Shown one piece after another: positions 35,675 through 45,126 of a stretch of DNA of 64,000 bases. The first letter of the stretch is position 1. Each line of letters opens with the position of its first letter. The translations under genes and the position numbers were made by a program. The DNA is from Sphingobium sp. CECT 9361 (GTDB lineage Bacteria > Pseudomonadota > Alphaproteobacteria > Sphingomonadales > Sphingomonadaceae). Location of the stretch: the NCBI RefSeq assembly GCF_918741285.1, contig NZ_CAKKNC010000009.1, positions 1 through 64,000 of the forward strand, written 5' to 3'. Below the pieces are notes generated by a model. The model made no database searches, was not told the DNA's origin, and was given only the letters and a program-made list of their open reading frames with translations.

Positions 35675-35817
35675 TGGGAACAACTCAAGAAGCGAAATCC
35701 TGCATATGCCAATAAGGGGGCAATGCTCGACGTGTGACTTCGAACTCCGCTCTCGTTTTTGTTCCCTTTTCGGGCTTGGGCCAGAACGTTTCGCACATCT
35801 CGATCGAAGGCATTCGA

Positions 35818-36264
35818 TCATCCCGGACACTTGTGCATCACATGACGAACCCTGCGGTTCGTCACGGCCACCAGGCGCCGCGGGCCGCGCTCTATAATGA
35901 CCATACGCTTGTCGGGCCGTCCCGCGGCCGCTGTCAGTACTCGCGGCAATGAGTAATAGATGGTATCGCCGCGTTCATACCACTTTCCTCCGCCAAGCGG
36001 CGTCTGGTCAGGCAATCGGATTTCGCTGTAAGATCCGTTGCGATTAAGAACCCAGGCCATCCCCGACTTACAGCCGGATCGGCCATCAAATGACCAGACA
36101 CCCGCGAGCTTGGTGGTCGAGGTATCTTCCCCTGCGGGAACGACCCTGGCCGGCGAAGGTAGCGTTGGCACAGTGAGCGCGGCGAAAATCGCCCAGATGG
36201 AACACGACCACCGTGTGAAAGTGAGCAGCCGGCATCGATATAACCCGTTAAGCGCGATCGTCAT
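35818..36264 (-). CDS. Exported protein of unknown function
   Basis: A 148-residue protein with a hydrophobic N-terminal segment (SIWAIFAALTVPTLPSPA) and a domain starting LAGVWSFDGRSGCKSG that continues RNGSYSEIRLPDQTPLGGGKWYERGDTIYYS. The GVW-G-S-Y pattern suggests a small lipocalin-like beta-barrel reporting on substrate or lipid binding, but I cannot name a family. Not assigned to an operon; it converges on the oxidase at 34208. Confidence 0.5.
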   Translation of the reverse strand: MTIALNGLYRCRLLTFTRWSCSIWAIFAALTVPTLPSPARVVPAGEDTSTTKLAGVWSFDGRSGCKSGMAWVLNRNGSYSEIRLPDQTPLGGGKWYERGDTIYYSLPRVLTAAAGRPDKRMVIIERGPRRLVAVTNRRVRHVMHKCPG

Positions 36265-36886
36265 ACTGTTCCCTTCCGATCCACACTCACTCCGCTGCGA
36301 GCTTCGTTGGTTGCCCTGGGCAGACTATGCCGACCATCTGCCGGTGGTAATGCGTATTTGTCGCTAGACAGAAGAGACGCCTGCGATGGCATCTGATCGC
36401 AGATCGCCCAGGACAAGGCAGCCGGCGCAGAACTTGGGATGACGGTGATCGTCTCATGCGCAGTGCAAGCGAGCAACCACATGAGCGGTAACGGGGGTGA
36501 CGAGTTCGCTTCCGGACGAGGAAAAGGTGACCAGGTGACCTTCATTCTATCCCGACATGTTGGTTTGGACGCTCAAGCCGGGTGCCGAGGCGGAGGCATA
36601 TAGGCCCGCCCGATGTACTAATCGCAAGCGACCGGTTTTCGGTTCTGATGCTCTTGCGCCCCAGTCAACCGACCGATCGCCATTCGTATATATCACAATT
36701 TCGCGGGTCGTTCGCCCCAGATAGGGTCAGAGCAGGTTCGAGTCGTGGAGGGGACGCCAGGCCGAAATGCCGGTTGTTCCCGCTGTCCTAGCCGCCACGA
36801 ATTCGATGGAGATCCAAGGCAAGAGGAGCATTTGATGTCAGCCGCTTCAGCATTTCCAGCTCTGGCGCAGGCGTCCCCCCGACTGT
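36265..36886. other. Gene-poor stretch left of the IS21 element
   Basis: About 620 bp without a supported full gene. Near its right end an ATG at 36835 follows a good ribosome site (AAGAGGAGC) and encodes MSAASAFPALAQASPRLSTA before stopping at 36906, at the IS21 boundary. This looks like the start of a gene cut off by the insertion. Nothing else recognised. Confidence 0.4.
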
Positions 36887-37005
36887 CAACGGCGGTCGGA
36901 TTTTAGGCCAGCATGGCGGAGTAAAAGCAGGCCAGTGAATGTGGCGCGGATGATATGCAAAGGGCCCCGATCGGGGCCCTTTGCATATTGGCCGTTTTCG
37001 GCATT

Positions 37006-37836
37006 TCAGTCGGGCGTGGTGGCCTGGTTTTGGTCCGCCCCGGCGGTGCGGCGGCGGCGGGCAGACTGCTTGAGCCGGTAGCTGTCGCCATTCATGGCCA
37101 GGATGCTGACGTGGTGGGTAAGGCGATCAAGGAGCGCGCCAGTCAGCCGCTCAGAGCCCAGGACCTGGGTCCAGTCCTCGAAGGGTAGATTTGAGGTCAC
37201 GATCGTGGAGCCGCGCTCGTAGCGCTGGGAGAAGGTTTCGAACAGCAGTTCGGCCCCCGTCGGCGAGAGCGGGACATAGCCCAGTTCATCGACAATCAGC
37301 AGTTTTACGGCGGCAAGTTCGCGCTGCATCCTCAGGAGCCGCTTTTCATCGCGGGCCTCCATCAACTGGTTCACCAGGGCGGCAGCGGTGGTGAACAGGA
37401 CGCTGAAGCCCTTCTGGCAGACGGCCAAGCCCAGGGCGAGCGCTACATGGGTTTTGCCTGTCCCGCTGTTGCCCAGCGCGATGATGTTTTCCCGCCGCAG
37501 GATATACTCGCAACGCGCCAGTTCGAGCACGAGCATCTTGTTGAGGCTGGGGATGGCCGTGAAGTCGAAGGTGTCCAGGCTCTTGACCGCCGGGAACCGG
37601 GCGGCGCGGATACGGCGCTCCACCGTGCGCCGCTCCCGGTCGATGAGTTCCAGCTCGATAAGGCGCAGAAGATAGCGGGTATGATCCACGCCATCGCGCG
37701 CACATTCCCGGGCCAGCTTCTCATACTCGCGCAGCACGGTGGGCAATTTGAGCTGCTTGAGATGATGCGCCAGCAGCACCTGCGGCGTGCCCGCCGTCGT
37801 GCCGATGGGCATCTTGTCATCCCCCGCCCGGCTCAT
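37006..37836 (-). CDS. istB: IS21 helper ATPase IstB
   Basis: A 276-residue AAA+ ATPase with Walker A GNSGTGKTHVALALG (residues near 122), Walker B KLLIVDELGYVPLS and sensor STIVTSNLPFEDW. It assists the IstA transposase in strand transfer and target choice. Its start overlaps the istA stop (ATGA). The length is normal. Confidence 0.95.
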   Translation of the reverse strand: MSRAGDDKMPIGTTAGTPQVLLAHHLKQLKLPTVLREYEKLARECARDGVDHTRYLLRLIELELIDRERRTVERRIRAARFPAVKSLDTFDFTAIPSLNKMLVLELARCEYILRRENIIALGNSGTGKTHVALALGLAVCQKGFSVLFTTAAALVNQLMEARDEKRLLRMQRELAAVKLLIVDELGYVPLSPTGAELLFETFSQRYERGSTIVTSNLPFEDWTQVLGSERLTGALLDRLTHHVSILAMNGDSYRLKQSARRRRTAGADQNQATTPD

Positions 37837-39365
37837 GCAGCGATCCCCGGCAGCAGGCTGGCATAGTCGGCAGCGCGTGTGGTCTTGACCTCCATCCTGG
37901 GCAGGTGCGGATACGCTTCCAGGTCGAGCCGGGCGGGTCTACGCTCGATCCGCGCCAGTGCGATCTGCTTGACCGCATCGAAGCCGATAGCCCCGATGTG
38001 GATGGCCTCTTTCACCGCGAAGGTCACCACCTCCATCGGCATTGCCTCAAGCAGGCGCAGGACCTGAATGAACTCGCGCTTCCCCTTGTTGCCCATCCGC
38101 ACCTCAAGGAGATGCCGCAGGTGCTGGAAGTCCTCCGGCAGGGTCCAGTCCTGAAGCGCGGCGGCCTGATCGAGCGCGCCTGGCTTGGTCTCGATCAGCG
38201 CTAGATAATGCAGCGGGTTTGCCACAAACATGGCCTCGCCATAACAGCGCGGATGACGGGCAATCTCCTCGCCCCCGCACAGGATGACAACCCGGTCGAC
38301 GAAGCCCTTCACTACAACGTCCTGGAAGCCATAGCAGGTCGGCACCGAGTAATCGTTGGTGCGGTAGCGCACGAGCGCGGTCGAGGAGACGCGTGCCCCC
38401 TTGGTCTCGCATGGTTCGAACGTGCCGGCGGGCAGCGGGCGCAAAGCCGCCAGATCTGCCGCCAGGCGCTCCCCGATCGTCTCGGTGTGGCGCCCGGCTC
38501 GCTCTTCCTGCCGGGCCCGGCACCGCCGTTCCAGCTCTGCGTTGAAGTCGTCATAGGTCGCCGCGCGCGGGATCGGCACCATGAAGTGCGAGCGCGCATA
38601 CTTCACCAGCCCTTCGACCTTCCCCTTGTCGTTGCCCTTGCCTGGGCGGCCAAAGCGATCGGCAAACAGGTGGTGGCTGACCAGCCCCGTGAAGGCCTGG
38701 GTCCGCTCACGCTTGCCATCCCCGCAGATTTTGGCGACCGCGATCTTGGTATTGTCGTACAGGATCGAGAGCGGCACCCCGCCAAAGAAGGCGAACGCGC
38801 AAACATGTCCGTCCAGAAAGGCTTCCGTCGTCTCGGCAGGATAGGCCTTCACAAAACAGGCATCCGACTGCGGAAGGTCCATGCAGAAGAAATGCACCTT
38901 CTGCCGCACTCCACCGATCACGCCCACCGCTTCGCCAAAGTCCACCTGAGCGTGCCCTGGCGGATGCGCCAGCGGCACGAAGGTCTCGCGGCTGCGCACA
39001 CGGCTCTGCCGCACGTAATCCTTCACCACCGTATAGCCACCGCCGTAGCCATGTTCATCGCGCAACCGCTCAAAAATCCGCTTGGCCGTATGCCGCTGCT
39101 TGACCGGCGCGACGTAATCCTCAGCCAGTATCCGGTCGATCACCGGCAGCAACAATCCTAGCTTCGGCTTGGCGACAGGCTTGGAGCGCGTGTAGCCAGG
39201 CGGCAGCGAGAAACGGCACATCTTCGCGATCGTCTCTCGGCTCAGGCCGAAAACCTTCGCTGCCTCCCGCTGGCTGTTCCCTTCAACAAACACAAAGCGG
39301 CGTACCGCTGCATAGCTCTCCACGGCAAACATCCCCGGCCGCTCCAAAAAGAGCAACCTTACCAA
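37833..39365 (-). CDS. istA: IS21 transposase IstA
   Basis: A 510-residue transposase with an N-terminal helix-turn-helix (SQREAAKVFGLSRETIAKM) and an rve-type DDE core. VDFGEAVGVIGGV holds the first Asp, ILYDNTKIAVAKI the second and GKVEGLVKYAR the Glu. The element looks intact and potentially active. It is the upstream gene of the istA-istB pair. Confidence 0.95.
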   Translation of the reverse strand: MVRLLFLERPGMFAVESYAAVRRFVFVEGNSQREAAKVFGLSRETIAKMCRFSLPPGYTRSKPVAKPKLGLLLPVIDRILAEDYVAPVKQRHTAKRIFERLRDEHGYGGGYTVVKDYVRQSRVRSRETFVPLAHPPGHAQVDFGEAVGVIGGVRQKVHFFCMDLPQSDACFVKAYPAETTEAFLDGHVCAFAFFGGVPLSILYDNTKIAVAKICGDGKRERTQAFTGLVSHHLFADRFGRPGKGNDKGKVEGLVKYARSHFMVPIPRAATYDDFNAELERRCRARQEERAGRHTETIGERLAADLAALRPLPAGTFEPCETKGARVSSTALVRYRTNDYSVPTCYGFQDVVVKGFVDRVVILCGGEEIARHPRCYGEAMFVANPLHYLALIETKPGALDQAAALQDWTLPEDFQHLRHLLEVRMGNKGKREFIQVLRLLEAMPMEVVTFAVKEAIHIGAIGFDAVKQIALARIERRPARLDLEAYPHLPRMEVKTTRAADYASLLPGIAA

Positions 39366-39389
39366 TGGCTGGTTTTTACTCCGCCGCGC

Positions 39390-40409
39390 TCAGCAATTTG
39401 CCGGCGCTCCATTGGCCTGGTTTGTCACCGCCCTGCACACTGGCTGGACGGCGCTTGGCGGAAATGGTGCAACCGAACTAGCATTGATCTCGCAAAGCGC
39501 ATAGGAGCCATCGCTGATGGCTTCACCAGGGCGAAATAGGAAGTCGGCGTCCCAAAGAAGCGGAAGATCGTGGTCGGCGATCGACAGCAACCTTTGCATC
39601 TCTGGAATCCAGCGATCCTCCATCGCTTTCCGTAAGGCTGCGAAGCGCGTCACCTCCGGTCCGAACATGGCGCGGCCCATCGGCTGTGGGGTTGACGACG
39701 TTGTATCAATGGCCGTTGGCGTCATCAGCGCAGTGATCAGGTTGTGCCCAAAGCCAACCACTCGGTGCCCGCACACGTAGCAGCGGACCATGCCCTCGGA
39801 CGACTGCGGCTGATAAGCCTGATCGATCAGCACGCCGCCGTCGTTTAGAAACGGCACCCACCTTTCCAAGCACTCGGCTAGGCTGATGCGCTCCGATTTG
39901 CTTCCTTGGCGGGCCTCTTGAACTTTCACCGACGTTTTCAAAGCCGGAGCGTTTCCCGCTTCGTCTAGTTGGACACGCCATACATTCCTGCCGCCGTTGC
40001 CGTAGTTCGGCTTCAGCACGCGCGGGCCTGCGGCAAGATGTTCGGGGAAACGAGCGCGAAGGCCTTCAGCGTCCACGTATCGATCGACATCGCTGCCCCA
40101 TTCCATGGATCGCGTTGTGTAGAGCACTTCCTTGACGCCGATTTTGGCGATCACGTCAGGATGCGCGCTGACGACAACGCCGCACCCCGCGACTTCGCGC
40201 AGCATTGGATCGAGCTGCGAGCGGTCGCCTGAAATGTCCAACGGATTCACCCAGACCAGCACTGCGTCGCACGACAGCAGCTCGTCCCGAATCTCGCGAA
40301 CCGCCTCGTCCCTGTACAGTACAGGCCACTGCCGGGCTTCATGAAAGCGATGCGTCCACTCGGCTGCTTGCCCACGCCAAAGAAGAGCGATGTTCGGGCC
40401 GGATGTCAT
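39390..40409 (-). CDS. Cj0069-family ATP-grasp-like protein at the end of the chr operon
   Basis: A 339-residue cytoplasmic protein: MTSGPNIALLWRG, LSCDAVLVWVNPLD, VLKPNYGNGGRNVW (a glycine-rich ATP-grasp-like loop) and LWDADFLFRPG with LCEINASS near the end. I place it in the Cj0069 family, of unknown function but ATP-grasp-like. ATG 40409 has GGGGAG upstream. The last codons and the stop (ANC-stop) lie in the IS21 end, so a few C-terminal residues may be replaced. It lies 88 bp downstream of the sod gene. Confidence 0.7.
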   Translation of the reverse strand: MTSGPNIALLWRGQAAEWTHRFHEARQWPVLYRDEAVREIRDELLSCDAVLVWVNPLDISGDRSQLDPMLREVAGCGVVVSAHPDVIAKIGVKEVLYTTRSMEWGSDVDRYVDAEGLRARFPEHLAAGPRVLKPNYGNGGRNVWRVQLDEAGNAPALKTSVKVQEARQGSKSERISLAECLERWVPFLNDGGVLIDQAYQPQSSEGMVRCYVCGHRVVGFGHNLITALMTPTAIDTTSSTPQPMGRAMFGPEVTRFAALRKAMEDRWIPEMQRLLSIADHDLPLLWDADFLFRPGEAISDGSYALCEINASSVAPFPPSAVQPVCRAVTNQANGAPANC

Positions 40410-40497
40410 TGTTGCATCTCCCCATCGGACCTGTCCCCTTTGTGGTCGCGAACTCAGGTGTCGCGCAGCAGTGGGTGTTAAGCCACGGCGGTCGGGT

Positions 40498-41229
40498 TCA
40501 GCCGCCGCCGCGCAAAGCCGCGGCATAGCGCCGGTCGACCACTTCCCAGTCGATGTTGCGGAAGAAGGCGTCGACATATTTGGCGGCGGCGGTGCCGTAA
40601 TCCATGTGGAAACTGTGCTCGTACATATCGAGCGCGAGCAGCGGCACGCCGGCAATCGCACCGTGCATATGATCCCACGCCCAATGGTTGTGCAGCGAGC
40701 GCGTGTGGAGATTGTAGACGAGCACGCACCAGCCCGATCCGCCGGCAAGGCTCATCCCGGTACGGCGGAAGTCGGCTTCCCAGCGGTCGAACGAGCCGAA
40801 CGCCGCGCCCAGCGCGTCGCGGATGGAACCGGCTGCCTGGCCGTTGCCGCCGAGCCCGTCGAAATAGACCTCATGGAGCACGACCGAGCCGGTGCGGTGC
40901 AGCTCCTCGCGCTTCAATCCGCCATAGACCACCGGCGGCAGGTCCGTGTCAGCGAGCGCGGCGGCAAGTCGTGTCTCGATCATATTCAGGGCCTTGACCG
41001 AGCCCGCATAATTGTTCTCGTGGTGCGATGTGATCAGCCTTTCGGAGAGGCCGTGAAGCCTGGCGGGATTGAACCTGAGCGGCTTGACCTGATGATTTCC
41101 GGCAAAGGCGGGGACAGCCGCCGGCGCTGCGGCCGGCGTCTGCGCAGAGGCTTCGTTGATAGTCATGGCGGCGGCTCCGATGCCAAGAGTTGCGATTGCA
41201 CTGCGTCGGGAAAGATGGTCGATCGTCAC
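40498..41229 (-). CDS. chrC: Exported Fe/Mn superoxide dismutase (ChrC-type)
   Basis: A 243-residue enzyme with a Tat-like signal ([15 protein letters not shown]). Metal-site segments are [38 protein letters not shown] and [16 protein letters not shown]. It dismutates superoxide formed during chromate reduction. The order chrB-chrA-sod is that of known chrBAC operons. The export signal is unusual for chromate-operon SODs and puts it in the periplasm. Confidence 0.87.
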   Translation of the reverse strand: MTIDHLSRRSAIATLGIGAAAMTINEASAQTPAAAPAAVPAFAGNHQVKPLRFNPARLHGLSERLITSHHENNYAGSVKALNMIETRLAAALADTDLPPVVYGGLKREELHRTGSVVLHEVYFDGLGGNGQAAGSIRDALGAAFGSFDRWEADFRRTGMSLAGGSGWCVLVYNLHTRSLHNHWAWDHMHGAIAGVPLLALDMYEHSFHMDYGTAAAKYVDAFFRNIDWEVVDRRYAAALRGGG

Positions 41230-41240
41230 GCGTCACTCCT

Positions 41241-42638
41241 TCAGATGATCATTACATATGCGGCCCCGAGGACCGAGCAGACGCCGAGCACCGGCAGCAT
41301 GCCGGCCTTGAACCGGAACATGGCGAGTATCGCACCCACCGCGAGCGCCAGCGCCGGCCAGTTGACGGACGTTAGGACTGGGAGATCGATGGTGCCGGCT
41401 GCGAACGGCACTTCGCGGACTTGCTCGAACAGAGTGTGGATACCAAACCAGACCGCCAGATTGAGGATCACGCCGACCACTGCGGCGGTGATCGCCGAAA
41501 GCGCGGCCGACAATGCGCGGTTGCCGCGCAGCCGCTCGATGAATGGCGCGCCGGCGAAGATCCACAGGAAGCATGGCAGGAAGGTAACCCAGGTGGTGAG
41601 GATTGCGCCGAAGGTCGCGGCGACGAGCGGCGGCAGCCCGGTCGCTTCGCGGAAGGCCGCGAGGAAGCCGACGAACTGCGTCACCATGATCAGCGGCCCG
41701 GGCGTGGTCTCGGCCATGCCGAGCCCGTCGAGCATCTCGCCGGGCTGGAGCCAGCCATAGGTCTCGACTGCCTCCTGCGCGACATAGGCGAGCACCGCAT
41801 AGGCGCCGCCGAAGGTCACCACCGCCATCTGGCTGAAGAAGGTGGCGATGCGGCTGAACACGTCGTCGGGGCCGAACGCGAACAGCAGCGCTGCGACCGG
41901 CCCGAGCCAGAGCAGCAGCAGGACGCCGGAGATGCGCAGCGACCAAGAGAGGTTCGGCCGGGCATGGTCGGGAAGGCCCTCGCCAAGAGCGGTGTCGCGG
42001 TCGTGGATTATCTCAGCGCCGGCGGGACCATGTCCGCCGCCGCCCTTGAATGCGGCGTAACCAGCGCGGCCACTGAAGAAGCCGATCAGCGCGGCGGCAA
42101 GCACGATCAGCGGGAAGGGCACGTCGAGCACGAAGATCGCGACGAACGCCAGCGCGGCAAAACCGCGCATGACGTTGTTCTTCAAGGCACGCGAACCCAC
42201 CCGGACCACCGCCTGTAGCACCACCGCCAGCACGGCGGCCTTCAATCCGAAGAACAATCCCTCGACCAGCGGCACTTCGCCGAGCAGCACATAGACATAG
42301 CTGAGCCCTAAAATCGCGAGGAAGCCGGGCAGCACGAATAGCGCGCCCGCGACCAGGCCGCCCTTGGTCTTATGGAGCAACCAGCCAATATAGACAGCTA
42401 GCTGTTGCGCTTCAGGGCCGGGCAGCAGCATGCAATAGTTGAGCGCGTGGAGGAACCGCTCCTCGCCGATCCAGCGCTTCTCCTCGACCAGGATGCGATG
42501 CATCACCGCTATCTGGCCCGCCGGTCCGCCGAAGCTGAGCAGCGCGACCCTGATCCAGACGCGCACCGCCTCGCCAAAGCTGATGCCGTGCTCGTGCAGC
42601 GTCTCGACTGCGATTTCAGCGCGTGCGCTGGCCTCCAT
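41241..42638 (-). CDS. chrA: Chromate efflux transporter ChrA
   Basis: A 465-residue inner-membrane protein of two homologous halves. Each half carries the CHR signature (WIRVALLSFGGPAGQIAVMH in the first; FFSQMAVVTFGGAYAVLAYV in the second), with LLPGPEAQQLAVYIGW and TTPGPLIMVTQFVGFLAA as conserved partners. It expels chromate from the cytoplasm. It starts 2 bp after the chrB stop, so the two are co-transcribed. Confidence 0.95.
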   Translation of the reverse strand: MEASARAEIAVETLHEHGISFGEAVRVWIRVALLSFGGPAGQIAVMHRILVEEKRWIGEERFLHALNYCMLLPGPEAQQLAVYIGWLLHKTKGGLVAGALFVLPGFLAILGLSYVYVLLGEVPLVEGLFFGLKAAVLAVVLQAVVRVGSRALKNNVMRGFAALAFVAIFVLDVPFPLIVLAAALIGFFSGRAGYAAFKGGGGHGPAGAEIIHDRDTALGEGLPDHARPNLSWSLRISGVLLLLWLGPVAALLFAFGPDDVFSRIATFFSQMAVVTFGGAYAVLAYVAQEAVETYGWLQPGEMLDGLGMAETTPGPLIMVTQFVGFLAAFREATGLPPLVAATFGAILTTWVTFLPCFLWIFAGAPFIERLRGNRALSAALSAITAAVVGVILNLAVWFGIHTLFEQVREVPFAAGTIDLPVLTSVNWPALALAVGAILAMFRFKAGMLPVLGVCSVLGAAYVMII

Positions 42639-42640
42639 CT

Positions 42641-43591
42641 TTAGTCCTCTTTTCGCCGGGTGAAGTGAGCATAGAATCCGTCGAGCGCGGTCGATCCGCG
42701 CGCGATCCGCTCCTCGTCGTCGTCGGTGCCGGCACAGATGCCGGCGATAAGCGCGCTCACTCCCGGAGTTTCCGGGCGCTCGAACCGAGCATCGGCAATA
42801 TCAAGGTCGTGAACAATTTCGCCGAGCGCCCGCAGCGCGGGGTCGGTCTCGAGACCGGTGAGGAACACCAAGGTCTCGAAGGAGCAGCGGTCGCCTTCGT
42901 GGGTGAACTCAGCGTCCGCCATGTCGAACCTCAGTTCGTCAGGCTCCGGCACATATCCTTTGCCCTCGACGAACTTGAAGCTCGCCTCGGGGTCGATGAA
43001 GCGGCGAATGAGCCAGGCGGACGCGATGCGATCGACATGGACATGGCGGCGCGTCACCCAAACGCGGCGCTTTAGCTCCGCCGGGGTCAGCTCGGGCGCA
43101 CCGGGGCCGCTCACATCGGGATGTTGGTGAGAGCGGCGGTCCGCCTCGGTGATGGCGGCCTGTGCCGCCTGCCGACCATGCGCACCGAAAAAGTCGATCG
43201 CGGCGACCTCGTTCAGGCGTTTGCGCAGGCGGCCCACATCCGCCGCCGCGACATACTCGCCCTCACACAGCGCGCGCGCCTCGCGTGCCAACTCCTCATA
43301 GTCGGCGTCACGCGCAGCGTCGAACACTCCGCGCAGCTCCGCATCGCCCATGCCGCCGACAAGGCGCGCTTCGAGGATCAGCGCCTCGCCGCCATTTTCG
43401 GTGATCTCGCGATGCAGTTCTTCGAACAGCGCGCGCGTGTCCTCGCGATTGGGGAGCGCATGGACGGCGTTCTTGAGCGGCGCGGCCCCGATCGCCTGCA
43501 AACGCCGCCAGACCTTCACCCGCAAATAGGCAGGCTTAGCCGGAAGCTGCGGGATCAGGAGCAACCAAGGGGAAGCTTGTGTATTTGTCAT
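42641..43591 (-). CDS. chrB: Chromate-responsive regulator ChrB
   Basis: A 316-residue protein with the N-terminal ChrB region (SPWLLLIPQLPAKPAYLRVK, RRLQAIGAAPLKNAVHALP) and the C-terminal domain (RRVWVTRRHVHVDRIASAWL, IRRFIDPEASFKFV). ChrB senses chromate and controls the operon. No ribosome site precedes the ATG, and a candidate operator abuts the start, so translation may be nearly leaderless. First gene of chrB-chrA-sod-Cj0069. Confidence 0.92.
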   Translation of the reverse strand: MTNTQASPWLLLIPQLPAKPAYLRVKVWRRLQAIGAAPLKNAVHALPNREDTRALFEELHREITENGGEALILEARLVGGMGDAELRGVFDAARDADYEELAREARALCEGEYVAAADVGRLRKRLNEVAAIDFFGAHGRQAAQAAITEADRRSHQHPDVSGPGAPELTPAELKRRVWVTRRHVHVDRIASAWLIRRFIDPEASFKFVEGKGYVPEPDELRFDMADAEFTHEGDRCSFETLVFLTGLETDPALRALGEIVHDLDIADARFERPETPGVSALIAGICAGTDDDEERIARGSTALDGFYAHFTRRKED

Positions 43592-43617
43592 AGTTGTATC
43601 GTCACTAGCCTACAAGT
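43592..43617 (-). promoter_or_regulatory. Candidate ChrB operator
   Basis: Inverted repeat AGTTGTA-N12-TACAAGT (6 of 7 paired) immediately before the chrB start. Dyads of this kind precede chr operons regulated by ChrB, but the match is by position only. Confidence 0.4.
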
Positions 43618-43759
43618 GTAAGGGTTGCATCACAAGCCTCATGAGCATAGGACTGCTTATCCCGAAGAAAGAAACCGGAGCGCAATGTCGCGGCTCGCCG
43701 GCGGCGCGCTCGCATGACGTGAGGCTTTCCGTGTCGAGTGCGCTGATGAAGGATCAATT

Positions 43760-44650
43760 ATGCTGAAAAAGACCATCGCCTTGGGATTCGCCAGCCTCCT
43801 GCTGGCAAGCCCGGCATGGGCAGCGCCGGACTGGTCGGCTGTCGACCGGGCGATAGGACGAGCGGGGGCCGAACAGCCGGGGGGCGTTCACCGCTACAGC
43901 TTCCCGCGTTCGGACCTGAGCGTCACGCTGGATGGGGTGACGATCAAGCCCTCCCTCGCGCTCGGCTCTTGGGCGGCGTTTCAGCCGATGGGCGACGAGG
44001 CGATGGTGATGGGCGATCTCGTGCTGACCCACGACGAGGTGAACCCCGTTTTGAGCCGCCTGCTCGCAAGCGGTTTTACGATCACCGCGCTCCACAATCA
44101 CCTGCTCCGCTCTTCGCCTGCGACCATGTACATGCACATTGCCGGCCACGGCGACCCGGTCAAGCTCGCGGCCGCGCTCCGGCAAGCGCTATCAGCCAGT
44201 CGGACCCCGCTCGCCGCGCCGCAATCGCCTTCGGCCAGCGCAGCCGCATCGCGGCTCGACCTCGATGTGGCCGCGCTCAACCGGTTGATGGGCGGTGAGG
44301 GCAAGACGGCCGGTGGCATCCTCCAATACAGCTTTCCGCGCGCCGAGCGGCTGATGGACGGCGATATGGAGACTCCGCCGACGATGGGCACGGCGACCGC
44401 GATCAACTTTCAGCCAACCGGGGACGGCCGAGCCGCCATCACCGGCGATTTCGTACTTGTCGCAAACGAGGTCGATCCGGTCCTGCGCGTGCTGCGGACG
44501 AACGGGATCGAGGTCACGGCGCAGCATAATCATATGCTAAACGACGAGCCGCGGCTGTTCTTCATGCACTTCTGGGCCAACGACGACGCAGCCAAGCTCG
44601 CCCGTGGGCTGCGCGCGGCGCTCGACAGGATGAACAATCAGAGGAGTTGA
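43760..44650 (+). CDS. DUF1259 (LppY/LpqO-like) secreted protein
   Basis: A 296-residue protein with a signal peptide (ending AWA-AP) and two copies of the DUF1259 unit. Each unit has SFPR, GSWAAFQP- or INFQP-type, VMGDLVLTHDEVNPVL- or ITGDFVLVANEVDPVL-type and ALHNHLL/AQHNHML segments. Family members occur near chromate and mercury genes and are of unknown function. It reads divergently from chrB with 168 bp between, so regulation may be shared. Confidence 0.8.
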   Translation: MLKKTIALGFASLLLASPAWAAPDWSAVDRAIGRAGAEQPGGVHRYSFPRSDLSVTLDGVTIKPSLALGSWAAFQPMGDEAMVMGDLVLTHDEVNPVLSRLLASGFTITALHNHLLRSSPATMYMHIAGHGDPVKLAAALRQALSASRTPLAAPQSPSASAAASRLDLDVAALNRLMGGEGKTAGGILQYSFPRAERLMDGDMETPPTMGTATAINFQPTGDGRAAITGDFVLVANEVDPVLRVLRTNGIEVTAQHNHMLNDEPRLFFMHFWANDDAAKLARGLRAALDRMNNQRS

Positions 44651-44727
44651 ACTCGGACGACGGCTCATTGGGCCGTAACCGCCGCCCGCCCGACCCCACG
44701 GCCCTTATGCAGGAAGTGGAATGGAAC

Positions 44728-45051
44728 ATGGCTAGCAAACGAACTCTCACTGTTGTCGCAGGCGTGGGCGCGGCCGCGCTGGCGATCGCGGGCGTGGCGA
44801 TCGCGCAAAACCACGAGGCGAACGAAAACCGGATAATCGGCAAGCACAGCGAACGAGACATCCCGCTTGCTCAGGTGCCCGAGGCCGCGATGAACGCGGC
44901 ACGCGCGCAACTCGCGTCAATAAGCAAAGCGGAGCAAGTCACCCGAAAGGCGGACGGAAGCACGCTCTATGAAATCAAGGGCAAGAACAGCGACGGAAAG
45001 ACGATCGAACTGTTCGTCACGCCCGAAGGCCAGGTGCTCGGCCGCGAATGA
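44728..45051 (+). CDS. Small secreted PepSY-like protein
   Basis: A 107-residue protein: signal-like helix (VVAGVGAAALAIAGVAIAQ) then a PepSY-like unit (IPLAQVPEAAMNAARAQLAS, KADGSTLYEIKGKNSDGKTIELFV, PEGQVLGRE). Such single-unit proteins are thought to bind or inhibit in the periplasm. Part of the rightward small-protein group after chrB; start chosen for the signal peptide. Confidence 0.65.
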   Translation: MASKRTLTVVAGVGAAALAIAGVAIAQNHEANENRIIGKHSERDIPLAQVPEAAMNAARAQLASISKAEQVTRKADGSTLYEIKGKNSDGKTIELFVTPEGQVLGRE

Positions 45052-45126
45052 TGGATCAGCACGGGGCGCCGGCCGTCGAGGGCCGTGCGCCCCTTCCGAA
45101 ATGATACTGCGGAATAGGAGACGAAA

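Larger units (their letters stand above)
36887..39395 (-). mobile_element. IS21-family insertion sequence
   Basis: It contains istA and istB overlapping by 4 bp. Inverted end motifs GGCGGAGTAAAA (36915-36926) and its complement (39374-39385) lie just outside the two genes. The exact ends are uncertain: the left may begin near TGTCAACGG (36887) and the right near 39395, giving about 2.5 kb. I found no matching target duplication. The right end supplies the stop codon of the neighbouring gene. Confidence 0.75.

Noticed and set aside
36340..36357. TGCGTATT at 36350 considered as a sixth ECF-type promoter
   Set aside because: No GAGGGG-like block 12 bp upstream and no gene start in the right position.
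39390..40748. A longer N-terminus for the Cj0069-like gene, reaching 40748
   Set aside because: The extra residues overlap the sod gene in another frame, and a good ribosome site lies before the ATG at 40409.
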